Of a DNA stretch of 64,000 bases, positions 8,601 through 16,230 are shown one piece after another. Positions within the stretch are counted from its first letter, which is position 1, and every line of letters starts with the position of its first letter. The notes below the pieces were generated by a model. It was not told the DNA's origin. It worked only from the letters and a program-made list of their open reading frames with translations, and searched no databases. The stretch is taken from assembly GCA_021843755.1 (NCBI GenBank), contig JAKBWB010000039.1, forward strand, positions 124,001 through 188,000, read 5' to 3'. The position numbers were made by a program, and so were the translations under genes. The DNA is from Pseudomonadota bacterium. Lineage in GTDB: Bacteria; Pseudomonadota; Gammaproteobacteria; Steroidobacterales; Steroidobacteraceae.

Positions 8601-11440
8601 GCGACTGGATCATCGATCTCGGGCCCGAAGGGGGCGAGGCGGGCGGCCAGGTGGTGTGCGCCGGAACGCCGGCCGACGTGCGCCGCAACGCGCAGTCGCA
8701 CACTGGACGGGCGCTCATCGACTACGAGCGGGTCCTCACCGGCGAGCCGGCCGCCGAAACCGCGGCGGTCGCCGAGCCGACCCCGCACTACGGCGCGATC
8801 GTGGGCGACGCCCGGCATGACATCGTCATTCACAACGCCCGCGAGCACAATCTCAAAAGCATCGACGCGCGCATCCCGCGCAACCGGTTCACGGTCATTA
8901 CCGGTGTGTCGGGATCGGGAAAATCGACGCTCGCCTTCGACATCCTGTTCAATGAAGGACAACGGCGCTACCTGGAGTCTCTGAACGCTTACGCGCGCCA
9001 GTTCGTCCAGCCGGCGGCTCGGCCCGATGTGGATGCGATCTTCGGCATACCGCCTACCGTGGCGATCGAGCAGCGCACCAGCCGCGGCGGACGCAAGAGC
9101 ACGGTGGCGACGCTGACGGAGATCTATCATTTTCTGCGGCTTCTGTACGTGAAGCTCGGCAGTCAGTATTGCCCCGACTGCAACGTGCCGATCGAGCCGC
9201 AGAGCCTCGCCTCGATCGCGGCGCGCCTGCTGCGCACCTATCGCGGCAAGCGCATCGGGCTGCTCGCGCCGCTGGTCCTGGCGCGCAAGGGCTACTACAC
9301 CGACCTCGCCAAATGGGCTCACAAGAAGGGTTTCAAAGCCCTGCGCGTCGATGGCATCACTCTGCCGACAGCGCACTGGCCGCGACTGTCACGCTTCAAG
9401 GAACACACCATCGAGCTGCCCGTGGCCGATATCGACGTCAGCGCGCGCACCGACACACAGCTGCATGATGCGCTCGCGCGCGCCCTGGATTTCGGCAAGG
9501 GTGTGGTGCACGTGCTGGCGCCGGGCGCGGCGCGCGTAACGGTTTTCTCGACCAGGCGAGCCTGTCCGAACTGCGGACGCAGCTTCGCCGAGCCGGATCC
9601 CCGCCTGTTCTCGTTCAACTCCAAACACGGCTGGTGCGAGAGCTGCTACGGCACCGGCGTCGCATTGCCGGGATTCGACGCCGAGCAGACCGGCGAAGAG
9701 CACGGATGGAACGAGTGGCTCGCGGCCGAGCCGCCGGTCTGTCCGGCCTGTCGGGGCCGGCGGCTCAATCCCGTCGCGCTCAACGTGCGCTTTCGCGACC
9801 GCTCCATCGCCGAACTCACCGCGGAGCCGGTGCGGCGCACCGCCGAGTTCTTCGCGCAGCTGAAGCTCTCGGGACGCGAGCGGCAGATCGGTCGCGACGT
9901 GCTTGCCGAGATCCGCTCCCGGCTCGCCTTTCTCGAGCGGGTCGGTCTCGGCTACCTGCAGCTCGAGCGCTCCGCCCCCACGCTCTCCGGAGGCGAGGCG
10001 CAGCGTATCCGCCTCGCCGCACAACTCGGCTCGAACCTGCAGGGCGTGTGTTACGTATTGGACGAACCGACCATCGGCCTGCATCCGCGCGACAACGCCG
10101 TCCTGCTCGACTCGCTCACCGAGCTCTCGAGCCATCACAACACCCTGGTGGTGGTCGAGCACGACGAAGATACGATTCGCCGCGCCGATCACGTGCTCGA
10201 CCTCGGTCCGGGCGCCGGTGTGCTCGGCGGGCAGATCGTGGGCGAGGGGACGGTGCGGGACCTGATGCGCAATCCGCGCTCCATCACCGGACGTTTCCTG
10301 CGCCATCCCTTGCACCACCCGGCCGAGCCCCGCCGCAGCACACGGCGCGGCTCCCCGCATCTGACCCTGGAGAAAATCGCGCTGCACAACGTGCGCGCCG
10401 ATGTGCGCATTCCACTCGGCCGGCTGGTGGTCGTCACGGGTGTATCGGGCTCCGGCAAATCGACCGTCGCCCGCGATGTCCTGTACACGAATCTGCGCCG
10501 GCTGCTCGGGGCTGCCCAGGACATGCAGCGCAAGAGCCGCGGCGGCGCGGGCCGGCGCAGCGCAGCCGACCTCATCGGCTGCCGCGCCCTGCGCGGCCTG
10601 GAGCACCTCGACCGGGTCCTCGAGGTGGACCAGACACCCATCGGCAAGACACCACGGTCGTGTCCGGCGACGTATATCGGGTTCTGGGACGACATCCGGC
10701 GGATCTTCGCGACCACCAGCGAAGCACGGCTGCGCGGCTACACGGCCAGCCGCTTCTCCTTCAACACCGCCGGCGGGCGCTGCGATGCGTGCGAGGGCCA
10801 GGGAATCAAGACCATCGAGATGAGCTTCCTGCCCGAGGTGAAGGTACTCTGCGATGTGTGCGGCGGGCGGCGCTTCAACCCCGAGACGCTTGCGGTGCTC
10901 TGGCGCGGCCGGAACATCGGCGACGTGCTGGCGATGAACGTCGATGAGGCGGTACCCTTTTTCGCGGCTCATGCACGCATTCATCATGCGTTGAAGCTGC
11001 TGCAGGACGTCGGTCTGGGCTATCTGACCCTCGGCCAGCAAAGTCCGACGCTCTCGGGCGGCGAGGCACAACGCATCAAGCTCGTGACCGAGCTGGCCAA
11101 GGTCCGCGATCCGCCCGCCGCGGGACCGCGTCCGACGATGCGGCACACCCTCTACGTTCTCGACGAGCCGACGGTCGGTCTGCACATGGCGGACGTCGAG
11201 AAGCTGATCCATGTCTTGCACCGCCTCGTCGACGCCGGCAACACCGCGGTGCTCGTGGAGCACAACCTGGACATCATGGCCGAGGCGGATTGGATCATCG
11301 ACATGGGACCGGAGGCCGGCGAGAGCGGCGGTCGGGTGGTGGCCCAGGGAGCGCCGGCGGCGGTGGCGCGCAGCGCCAGGCGCTCGCACACCGGCCGGGT
11401 GCTCGCGGCATTCCTCGCGCAGCGCTGCGCGCGCGCCTGA
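5639..11440 (+). CDS. uvrA: Double-length UvrA (four ABC ATPase cores)
   Basis: A 1,933-residue protein, twice the roughly 940 residues of ordinary UvrA, the damage-recognition ATPase of nucleotide excision repair. Four Walker A motifs (GVSGSGKS) are visible at about residues 36, 719, 1089 and 1601, and four LSGGE signatures at about 522, 914, 1449 and 1805. Each half therefore carries the UvrA ABC-I/ABC-II pair. Zinc-binding CxxC pairs are kept in both halves, including the C-terminal fingers CPTC...CPDC (first half) and CDAC...CDVC (second half). The first half keeps a region like the UvrB-binding and insertion domains (LLEKQGYTRF, EVVQDRFR). A disordered basic linker lies near residues 640-690. 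The ATG at 5639 is chosen for AGGA 8 nt upstream. The protein would act as an intramolecular tandem where normal UvrA is a dimer; this is inference. Confidence 0.93.
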   Translation: MTDAPRDVIRVRGARQNNLKNLDLDLPLNELIVVTGVSGSGKSSLVFDTLYAEGQRRYVETFSPYARQFLDRMDKPQVDAITGIPPAIAIDQTNPVRTSRSTVGTMTELNDHLKLLFARTATLHCQRCGQPVRRDSADTIHADLVARAAAAGDPRLMVTFPVTVPANFQESEVRALLEKQGYTRFIERPVDRAAPRRQPARRRRKSTPEPEIALEVVQDRFRAARAERSRIMEALEAALRVGRGKVNIRVTDESDPPNTLAIWRYSSGLHCAECDLSYQEPTPSLFSFNSPLGACETCRGFGRVIGIDYGLVVPDDAKTLRGGAVRPWQTQSYRECQEDLEKFARKRGVPLDTPWRELSAEQRRWVIEGEGAWNKGVWYGAQRFFAWLESRSYKMHVRVLLSRYRAYTPCETCGGARLKTQGLLWRVGDHESARAALGAAPPFRPRGAEWSDEVLQRLPGLSIHDLMLLPVARAREFFERLHLPKPLDEATELLLGQVRARFGYLADVGLGYLTLDRQSRTLSGGEVQRINLTTALGTSLVNTLFVLDEPSIGLHPRDMQRVITVMKRLRDAGNSLLVVEHDPQIMLEADRILDLGPGAGERGGDIVFFGTPREIRRSAHSLTGQYLSGRRHAGSERAAIGERSGADTRGETSRRPPAALAKSASRAERVRGAASAVPHGEVVAEARSNRWLELRGVTQHNLKSIDARIPLKRLVCVTGVSGSGKSTLIEDVLYPALLKYHGKPTEAPGAFTALAGAELIDDVVMVDQSPIGRTTRSNPASYVGAFDAIRSLFAAEPAATERKYTAGTFSFNSGTGHCPTCNGNGFEHVEMQFLSDVYLRCPDCNGRRYRDEVLDIRREGADGRRANIAEVLEMTITGALAFFSDSREVCQRLAPLADVGLEYVTLGQPVPTLSGGEAQRLKLAGHLAQAGSVLSSITHKGKLFLFDEPTTGLHFQDVTRLLGAFRKLLAAGHSLLVIEHNLDVIRACDWIIDLGPEGGEAGGQVVCAGTPADVRRNAQSHTGRALIDYERVLTGEPAAETAAVAEPTPHYGAIVGDARHDIVIHNAREHNLKSIDARIPRNRFTVITGVSGSGKSTLAFDILFNEGQRRYLESLNAYARQFVQPAARPDVDAIFGIPPTVAIEQRTSRGGRKSTVATLTEIYHFLRLLYVKLGSQYCPDCNVPIEPQSLASIAARLLRTYRGKRIGLLAPLVLARKGYYTDLAKWAHKKGFKALRVDGITLPTAHWPRLSRFKEHTIELPVADIDVSARTDTQLHDALARALDFGKGVVHVLAPGAARVTVFSTRRACPNCGRSFAEPDPRLFSFNSKHGWCESCYGTGVALPGFDAEQTGEEHGWNEWLAAEPPVCPACRGRRLNPVALNVRFRDRSIAELTAEPVRRTAEFFAQLKLSGRERQIGRDVLAEIRSRLAFLERVGLGYLQLERSAPTLSGGEAQRIRLAAQLGSNLQGVCYVLDEPTIGLHPRDNAVLLDSLTELSSHHNTLVVVEHDEDTIRRADHVLDLGPGAGVLGGQIVGEGTVRDLMRNPRSITGRFLRHPLHHPAEPRRSTRRGSPHLTLEKIALHNVRADVRIPLGRLVVVTGVSGSGKSTVARDVLYTNLRRLLGAAQDMQRKSRGGAGRRSAADLIGCRALRGLEHLDRVLEVDQTPIGKTPRSCPATYIGFWDDIRRIFATTSEARLRGYTASRFSFNTAGGRCDACEGQGIKTIEMSFLPEVKVLCDVCGGRRFNPETLAVLWRGRNIGDVLAMNVDEAVPFFAAHARIHHALKLLQDVGLGYLTLGQQSPTLSGGEAQRIKLVTELAKVRDPPAAGPRPTMRHTLYVLDEPTVGLHMADVEKLIHVLHRLVDAGNTAVLVEHNLDIMAEADWIIDMGPEAGESGGRVVAQGAPAAVARSARRSHTGRVLAAFLAQRCARA

Positions 11441-11454
11441 GGTAAAGTGGCGCC

Positions 11455-11751
11455 ATGGCCCACGATCTGGTCTGCTGGAAATGCGGGGCATCGCTCGCGG
11501 CGCTGACGCTGCCGCTGCGCCGTCTGGAGGAATGCCCGAGCTGCCGGGCGGAGCTGCACGTATGCCGGATGTGTGTCGAGTACGACACGTCCGTCGCCAA
11601 GCATTGCCGGGAACCCACGGCCGAGGAAGTGCGGGAAAAGGACCGGGCCAACTTCTGCGATTTCTTCAAGCCGCGGCCCGGCGCGTACACCGCGCCCAAC
11701 ACGGCCGCGGTGGAACACGCGCGCGCGGCGCTCGAAAAGCTGTTCCAGTGA
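11455..11751 (+). CDS. Small multi-CxxC (zinc-ribbon-like) protein
   Basis: A 98-residue protein with CWKC (residues 7-10), CPSC (27-30) and CRMC (37-40), plus two further cysteines (about 50 and 67). The pattern suggests one or two zinc-binding knuckles. After that it has a charged helical stretch (EEVREKDRANFCDFFKPR) and a final helix. Similar short proteins are found as conserved hypotheticals in gammaproteobacteria; I do not know a function. The ATG lies 14 bp after the uvrA stop codon, with GAGG upstream, so it is very probably translated from the same message. That suggests, but does not show, a link to UvrA or DNA metabolism. Confidence 0.8.
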   Translation: MAHDLVCWKCGASLAALTLPLRRLEECPSCRAELHVCRMCVEYDTSVAKHCREPTAEEVREKDRANFCDFFKPRPGAYTAPNTAAVEHARAALEKLFQ

Positions 11752-11874
11752 GCTGCGGGTGAGAATGCCGCAACGGCCGGCGCACGGACGATGCCGCGCC
11801 AAGGCGCAAGCCGCGCGTACCCGTGCGTGCGCGAAACGCCGCTGAGCGATCGAGCGCGCCGCAGCCGACGACCG

Positions 11875-13362
11875 TCAGTTCTTTCTGACTCGCTCGCCCA
11901 GCCGCTCGAGCAGCCGGGTGAACGGCGTGCTTTTCTCCGACTTGCGCGCCAGTGCACCAGCGCGGCCGTCGATCGCGCCGTCTCGTCCCTCGTCAATCGT
12001 CAGCTCATTCGCACCGAGGATCTCGAGCGTCTCTTCCAGCGTCTTGGGACCGCGCCGCTCGCGCGCATGCACTTGAGTGTTGCCCGCAGATCGCTTCTGC
12101 GGGGGTATCGGCCGCAGCTCGCGCACCGGGGCCTTGGGTCTTTGCGATTCGGCCGCCGGCTCAGTCTCACTCGGCACCGGCGCATCGGCGTCGAACAGCT
12201 TGAATTCGTTGTCAGCGCGCTGGCGCTTCGTTGCGGCCGCGCGCAACGGGACCGTGTTCGAGTCGCCGCTCACGCGCCGGCGCTCCTCTGCGCTGACCGG
12301 GACCACGGCGGCCGAGACGAACTCGGAGCGAACGTATGCGGCAACCTGCTTGGCCGAGATCGGATCGTTGAAGAATCCGAGCCGCAGCCCGAACCACTTG
12401 CGGCCCTCGCGGCTCCCCTCGACGCAGTAGAGACTGTACGCGCTGAATATGGCCAGCGGCGGCAGCTTCTCGACGCTGATCGGCTGGACCGACCATTGCA
12501 GTTGCACCGCGAACGCCGCGGGCTTGGCCGACTCCGACGTACGACCCTCCAGACACTGCAGCGCCTGCGCATCGGTCAGCGGCACACCGGGGGGTGACGG
12601 CATGGGCAGCGGGCGCGGCGCGCTCCTCGTGACGGTCGGCTGATCGAGCGCGGCGAGAACTTCCTTGATGTTCGAGCCGGCCAACGCCGTCGGCGCCTTC
12701 GCGGCGCGGGCCACCGTGGTCTTCGCCCGGGTCGGCGGCGCGAGGGCGGCGATTCCCGAACGCTCGGCCGCGGCGCTCGCGCGCGGTTTGAAGCCTGCCT
12801 CCGGTACCGTTACGGCGGCCTGCTTCGCCGCAACCGGCGGCGCGGCAGGGGAACCTGCCGCAGGTCGCAACGTCGGCACGGCCGCAGTCGCGTCGGCTCC
12901 CGGCGCGGCGGCGCGCGTCTGCGCCGGCGGAGCCGGCGCGACTTCCGCCGCCAGCTCGATTTCCATCGCAGGCTCCACCTCGGGCGCCGGTGGTCGCGGG
13001 CCTGCCGCCTCCGCCGCCTGAGCCTCGGCGGCGGCTACGGCCCGGGCCCGCAGCTTCTTCCCGGGTGCTTCGCCCGCCCAGGCGCCGGGGTAGACCTCGC
13101 GCACCAGGCCCAGCCAGCTTTCCGCCTCGGCCTGCGTCGCGAAGAACCCCATGTGCAGCCGGAAGCGCTCACGCCCTTCTTCGAAGCGGCGGCTCACGAA
13201 GAAATTGAACCGGCTGAGTTCGGGCATGTCCGCGCGCGGCAGCGCCATGGGCGTGCTGGAGGAGCACAGATTGATCACGAACGGGCCCGCCTCGGCGGCG
13301 GACTCCACCGATGATGCGGCGCCGTTCGTCGGAAGCGGCGCCAGATTTTCCGCTGGTGTCAT
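11875..13362 (-). CDS. SPOR-type repeat protein under a c-di-GMP riboswitch
   Basis: A 495-residue protein with two SPOR-like modules. The first is at about residues 27-100 (FFVSRRFEEGRERFRLHMGFF, then a helix EAESWLGLVREVYPGAW). The second is at about 283-352 (YSLYCVEGSREGRKWFGLRLGFF, then SAKQVAAYVRSEF). Between them lies an Ala/Pro-rich, probably disordered linker of about 170 residues. A conserved-looking tail (TLEETLEILGANELTIDEG, then TRLLERLGERVRK) ends the protein. SPOR domains bind peptidoglycan with denuded glycan strands at division sites. There is no signal peptide or clear membrane segment, so whether this protein reaches the periplasm is open. The mRNA leader holds a cyclic-di-GMP class-I riboswitch, so expression should follow the c-di-GMP level. 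SD-like AAGAGA precedes the ATG. Confidence 0.85.
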   Translation of the reverse strand: MTPAENLAPLPTNGAASSVESAAEAGPFVINLCSSSTPMALPRADMPELSRFNFFVSRRFEEGRERFRLHMGFFATQAEAESWLGLVREVYPGAWAGEAPGKKLRARAVAAAEAQAAEAAGPRPPAPEVEPAMEIELAAEVAPAPPAQTRAAAPGADATAAVPTLRPAAGSPAAPPVAAKQAAVTVPEAGFKPRASAAAERSGIAALAPPTRAKTTVARAAKAPTALAGSNIKEVLAALDQPTVTRSAPRPLPMPSPPGVPLTDAQALQCLEGRTSESAKPAAFAVQLQWSVQPISVEKLPPLAIFSAYSLYCVEGSREGRKWFGLRLGFFNDPISAKQVAAYVRSEFVSAAVVPVSAEERRRVSGDSNTVPLRAAATKRQRADNEFKLFDADAPVPSETEPAAESQRPKAPVRELRPIPPQKRSAGNTQVHARERRGPKTLEETLEILGANELTIDEGRDGAIDGRAGALARKSEKSTPFTRLLERLGERVRKN

Positions 13363-13444
13363 GTCTCTTGGACGCTCGGTTGAACGCCCCGGCGCGACGG
13401 TGATTCAGCACATGCGGGAGAAGCGAGCGATGCGCCTGTCGCGC

Positions 13445-13535
13445 GATCGTGGCAGCCCCGCCGTCATGGGATCGTCCCGAAGACCGGTGGCTTTGCGTCC
13501 CCGTCTTTCGACGGGTTTGCCCTTATCACACCGCG
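13445..13535 (-). promoter_or_regulatory. Cyclic-di-GMP class-I riboswitch (GEMM-I)
   Basis: On the minus strand the sequence AGGGCAAACC is followed by a GC stem capped by a GAAA tetraloop (CCCGTC-GAAA-GACGGG) and then GACGCAAAGCC. This is the invariant P2 arm of GEMM-I riboswitches with its conserved joining strand. A P3 arm follows (CCGG...GACGG), with the receptor strand CGGGGCTGCC, equivalent to the GCGGGGUUACC strand of the Vibrio Vc2 aptamer. P1 is variable in this class; TCGCG and CGCGA flanks could pair. It ends about 85 nt before the ATG of the SPOR-type gene and starts just after a good promoter. No intrinsic terminator with a U-tract is seen downstream, so translational control is more likely. 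The exact ends are approximate. Confidence 0.92.
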
Positions 13536-13536
13536 A

Positions 13537-13565
13537 AGTTTCGAGGCAGGAACGCTGCGAGTCAA
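13537..13565 (-). promoter_or_regulatory. Sigma70-like promoter of the riboswitch leader
   Basis: On the minus strand TTGACT (13565-13560) and GAAACT (13542-13537) are separated by exactly 17 bp. The -35 box matches 5 of 6 consensus positions; the -10 box is weaker (3 of 6). The expected transcription start, a few bases downstream of the -10 box, falls right at the 5' end of the riboswitch aptamer, which is what one expects for a riboswitch leader. Confidence 0.6.
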
Positions 13566-13678
13566 GCACTGCTTCGAGGCGCAATTCTCAGGACGTATAG
13601 ACCGCGGCCGCATGCGTACATAACGCAGCTTGAGCGCTGCGGCGAATGCTCTTTATGTCGCAACCGCGGCGCGATATG

Positions 13679-15394
13679 TCATCCCGCGGCCGCCCGCTCG
13701 GATCGCACGCCGAGGATGCCGGGCAAGTCGAGCCCTTGCGCGCGCGCGCAGGCGATGGCCTCGGGATAGCCGGCATCGGCATGGCGCATCACTCCGCTGG
13801 CCGGATCGTTCCAGAGCACCCGCGCAATGCGCCGCGCTGCCGCCGCCGTGCCGTCGCAGACGATGACCAGACCGGCATGCTGCGCAAAGCCCATCCCGAC
13901 GCCGCCGCCGTGGTGAAACGAAACCCAGGTCGCCCCGGAGGCGGTGTTGAGCAGCGCATTGAGCAGCGGCCAGTCGGACACCGCGTCCGAACCGTCGCGC
14001 ATCGCTTCGGTCTCGCGATTGGGCGAGGCGACCGAGCCGGAGTCGAGATGATCGCGGCCGATGACCACCGGCGCCTCGAGCTCCCCGCGCGCGACCATGT
14101 CGTTGAACGCCAGTCCCAGCCGATGCCGATCGCCGAGGCCTACCCAACAGATCCGCGCCGGCAGGCCCTGGAAGCGGATCCGTTCGCGCGCCATGTCGAG
14201 CCAGTGATGCAGATGTGTATCCTGCGGCAGCAGCTCCTTCACCTTGGCATCGGTTTTATAGATGTCCTCGGGATTGCCCGAGAGCGCCGCCCAACGAAAC
14301 GGTCCCATGCCGCGGCAGAACAGTGGTCGGATGTAGGCCGGAACGAATCCCGGGAAATCGAATGCGTTGTGCACGCCCTCCTCCAGCGCCATCTGCCGGA
14401 TGTTGTTGCCGTAGTCGACAGTCGGCACGCCGGCGGCATGAAACGCCAACATCGCGCGCACATGAACGGCCATCGAGGCCTTGGCGGCCCGCACCACGGC
14501 CTGCGGATCGCGCTCCCGCATCTCCAGCCAATGCTCGACGCTCCAGCCGGCGGGCAGGTAGCCGTTCAGCGGATCGTGGGCCGAGGTCTGGTCGGTGAGC
14601 AGATCGGGCCGCACGCCGCGCTCGAGCAGCTCCGGGAGCACCTCGGCGGCGTTGCCGAGCAGGCCCACCGACACCGGCCGCCTGGCTTCGCAGGCGCCGC
14701 GGATGATCGCGAGCGCATCATCGAGGCGCTCGACGGCCTGATCGAGATAGCCCGAGCGCAGGCGCATCTCGATGCGCGAGCGCTGGCACTCGATCGCCAG
14801 AGACGATGCCCCGGCCATCGCCGCCGCGAGCGGCTGCGCTGCGCCCATGCCGCCGAGACCGGCGGTAAGCAGCCATCGGCCGGCGAGGTTGCCGCCGTAG
14901 TGGCGGCGGCCCATCTCGGCGAATGTCTCATAGGTGCCTTGTACGATGCCCTGACTGCCGATGTAGATCCAGGAGCCGGCGGTCATCTGACCGAACATCA
15001 TCAGCCCCTTGCGGTCGAGTTCGTTGAAGTGCTCCCAGGTCGCCCAGCGCGGCACGAGGTTGGAGTTGGCGATGAGCACCCGGGGTGCGTCCGTGTGCGT
15101 GGCGAACACGCCGACCGGCTTGCCGGACTGGATGAGCAGCGTTTGATCCGCCTCGAGCCGCCGCAACGTGGCGACGATGGCGTCATAGCTTTCCCAATTG
15201 CGCGCCGCACGCCCGATGCCGCCGTAGACGACCAGCTCGGACGGCCGCTCGCCCACGGCCGCATCGAGATTGTTCATCAGCATGCGCAGCGGCGCCTCGG
15301 TGAGCCAGCTCTTGGCGGTACACCGGGTGCCGGTCGGGGCGCGGATGACCCGCGTGGTATCGACGCGGGTGTGGATCGGAGAATCTGCGGTCAT
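13679..15394 (-). CDS. hutU: Urocanate hydratase
   Basis: A 571-residue urocanase, which converts urocanate to 4-imidazolone-5-propanoate with tightly bound NAD+ (second step of histidine degradation). Family features are [20 protein letters not shown], the NAD-binding stretch [14 protein letters not shown] (about residues 172-185) and the active-site segment [19 protein letters not shown], which holds the conserved cysteine. Near the C-terminus, [19 protein letters not shown] is also typical. Length is normal for the family. Its ATG (15394) overlaps the hutG stop codon by 4 nt (ATGA), so it is the last gene of the hutI-hutH-hutG-hutU operon. It should be repressed by HutC through the operator upstream of hutI. 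Confidence 0.97.
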   Translation of the reverse strand: MTADSPIHTRVDTTRVIRAPTGTRCTAKSWLTEAPLRMLMNNLDAAVGERPSELVVYGGIGRAARNWESYDAIVATLRRLEADQTLLIQSGKPVGVFATHTDAPRVLIANSNLVPRWATWEHFNELDRKGLMMFGQMTAGSWIYIGSQGIVQGTYETFAEMGRRHYGGNLAGRWLLTAGLGGMGAAQPLAAAMAGASSLAIECQRSRIEMRLRSGYLDQAVERLDDALAIIRGACEARRPVSVGLLGNAAEVLPELLERGVRPDLLTDQTSAHDPLNGYLPAGWSVEHWLEMRERDPQAVVRAAKASMAVHVRAMLAFHAAGVPTVDYGNNIRQMALEEGVHNAFDFPGFVPAYIRPLFCRGMGPFRWAALSGNPEDIYKTDAKVKELLPQDTHLHHWLDMARERIRFQGLPARICWVGLGDRHRLGLAFNDMVARGELEAPVVIGRDHLDSGSVASPNRETEAMRDGSDAVSDWPLLNALLNTASGATWVSFHHGGGVGMGFAQHAGLVIVCDGTAAAARRIARVLWNDPASGVMRHADAGYPEAIACARAQGLDLPGILGVRSERAAAG

Positions 15395-16230
15395 CGGGCG
15401 GCTCCCGTGTCACTGTGAGCGAAGTTCGAGCAGGCCGCGAGCACCCGGCGCAACACGGCGCCGAGCGCGGCGGCGCGCTCGGGCTCGAAGGGCGGCGGCC
15501 AGTTTCCCGGATCGGGCGAGGCCGGTTCGTCGAGGTAGCCACGGCAGGCGAGTTCCATCTGCACCGCGTGCACGTTACGCCGGGGAGCGCCGTAATGGCG
15601 CGTGGTCCACCCGCCGACGAAGCGGCCGTCGGTGACTCGGCTGAAGCGCGCATCCTCGCACGCCTGCTCGATCGCGCGCGCGAGCGCCGGCGCGCAACTG
15701 GCGCCGCGGTTGGTGCCGAGATTCAGGTGCGGCAGCTCGCCGCAGAACAGCCGCGGCACGCGCGAGCGGATCGAATGCGCCTCGTAGAGCACCACTCGGC
15801 CGCAGCGCTCGCGCAATCGCTCCACCTCCTGCGCAAGGGCCGCGTGATAAGGCTCGAAAAACTGCGCGCGCCGCTCGGCAATCTCCGCCTCGTCCGGCGC
15901 CTCACCCTGGCGGTACAGCGCCTCGCCGTCGAAGGTCTCGGTCGGGCACAGTGCGGTGGCAGCCTGTCCGGGATACAACGAGACACCGGACGGATCGCGG
16001 TTGACGTCGATCACGGTGCGGCTGATCGCGGTACGCACGGTGGTCGCGCCGAGTTCGAGGACCATGGCATAGAGCCGCTCCACGTACCAGTCGGTGTCCT
16101 TGCGCGCCAGCCACTGCGAGACGAGGCGCGGCGTGAGAGTGGCGGGCAGATCGATGCCGGTATGCGGGAAACTGACCACCAGGGGAGCCTCGCCGCGGCG
16201 GATCTCCAGCCAGTTGGCCGTCGTGCTCAT
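15391..16230 (-). CDS. hutG: N-formylglutamate deformylase
   Basis: A 279-residue N-formylglutamate amidohydrolase, which splits N-formyl-L-glutamate into glutamate and formate, the last step of the five-step hut pathway. Motifs are [12 protein letters not shown] near residue 20, DWYVERLY near 47, [14 protein letters not shown] near 70, [17 protein letters not shown] near 142 (metal-binding region) and GGWTTRHYG near 200. The use of HutG fits with hutF next door, which makes N-formylglutamate from formiminoglutamate. The start codon overlaps the hutH stop and the stop overlaps the hutU start, 4 nt each, suggesting translational coupling through the operon. Confidence 0.96.
   Translation of the reverse strand: MSTTANWLEIRRGEAPLVVSFPHTGIDLPATLTPRLVSQWLARKDTDWYVERLYAMVLELGATTVRTAISRTVIDVNRDPSGVSLYPGQAATALCPTETFDGEALYRQGEAPDEAEIAERRAQFFEPYHAALAQEVERLRERCGRVVLYEAHSIRSRVPRLFCGELPHLNLGTNRGASCAPALARAIEQACEDARFSRVTDGRFVGGWTTRHYGAPRRNVHAVQMELACRGYLDEPASPDPGNWPPPFEPERAAALGAVLRRVLAACSNFAHSDTGAAR

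Noticed and set aside
7361-11491. Two long minus-strand open frames (about 670 and 700 codons) opposite uvrA
   Set aside because: They are antisense shadows caused by high third-position GC. Their translations lack domain features, while the plus strand carries an unbroken UvrA with all motifs.
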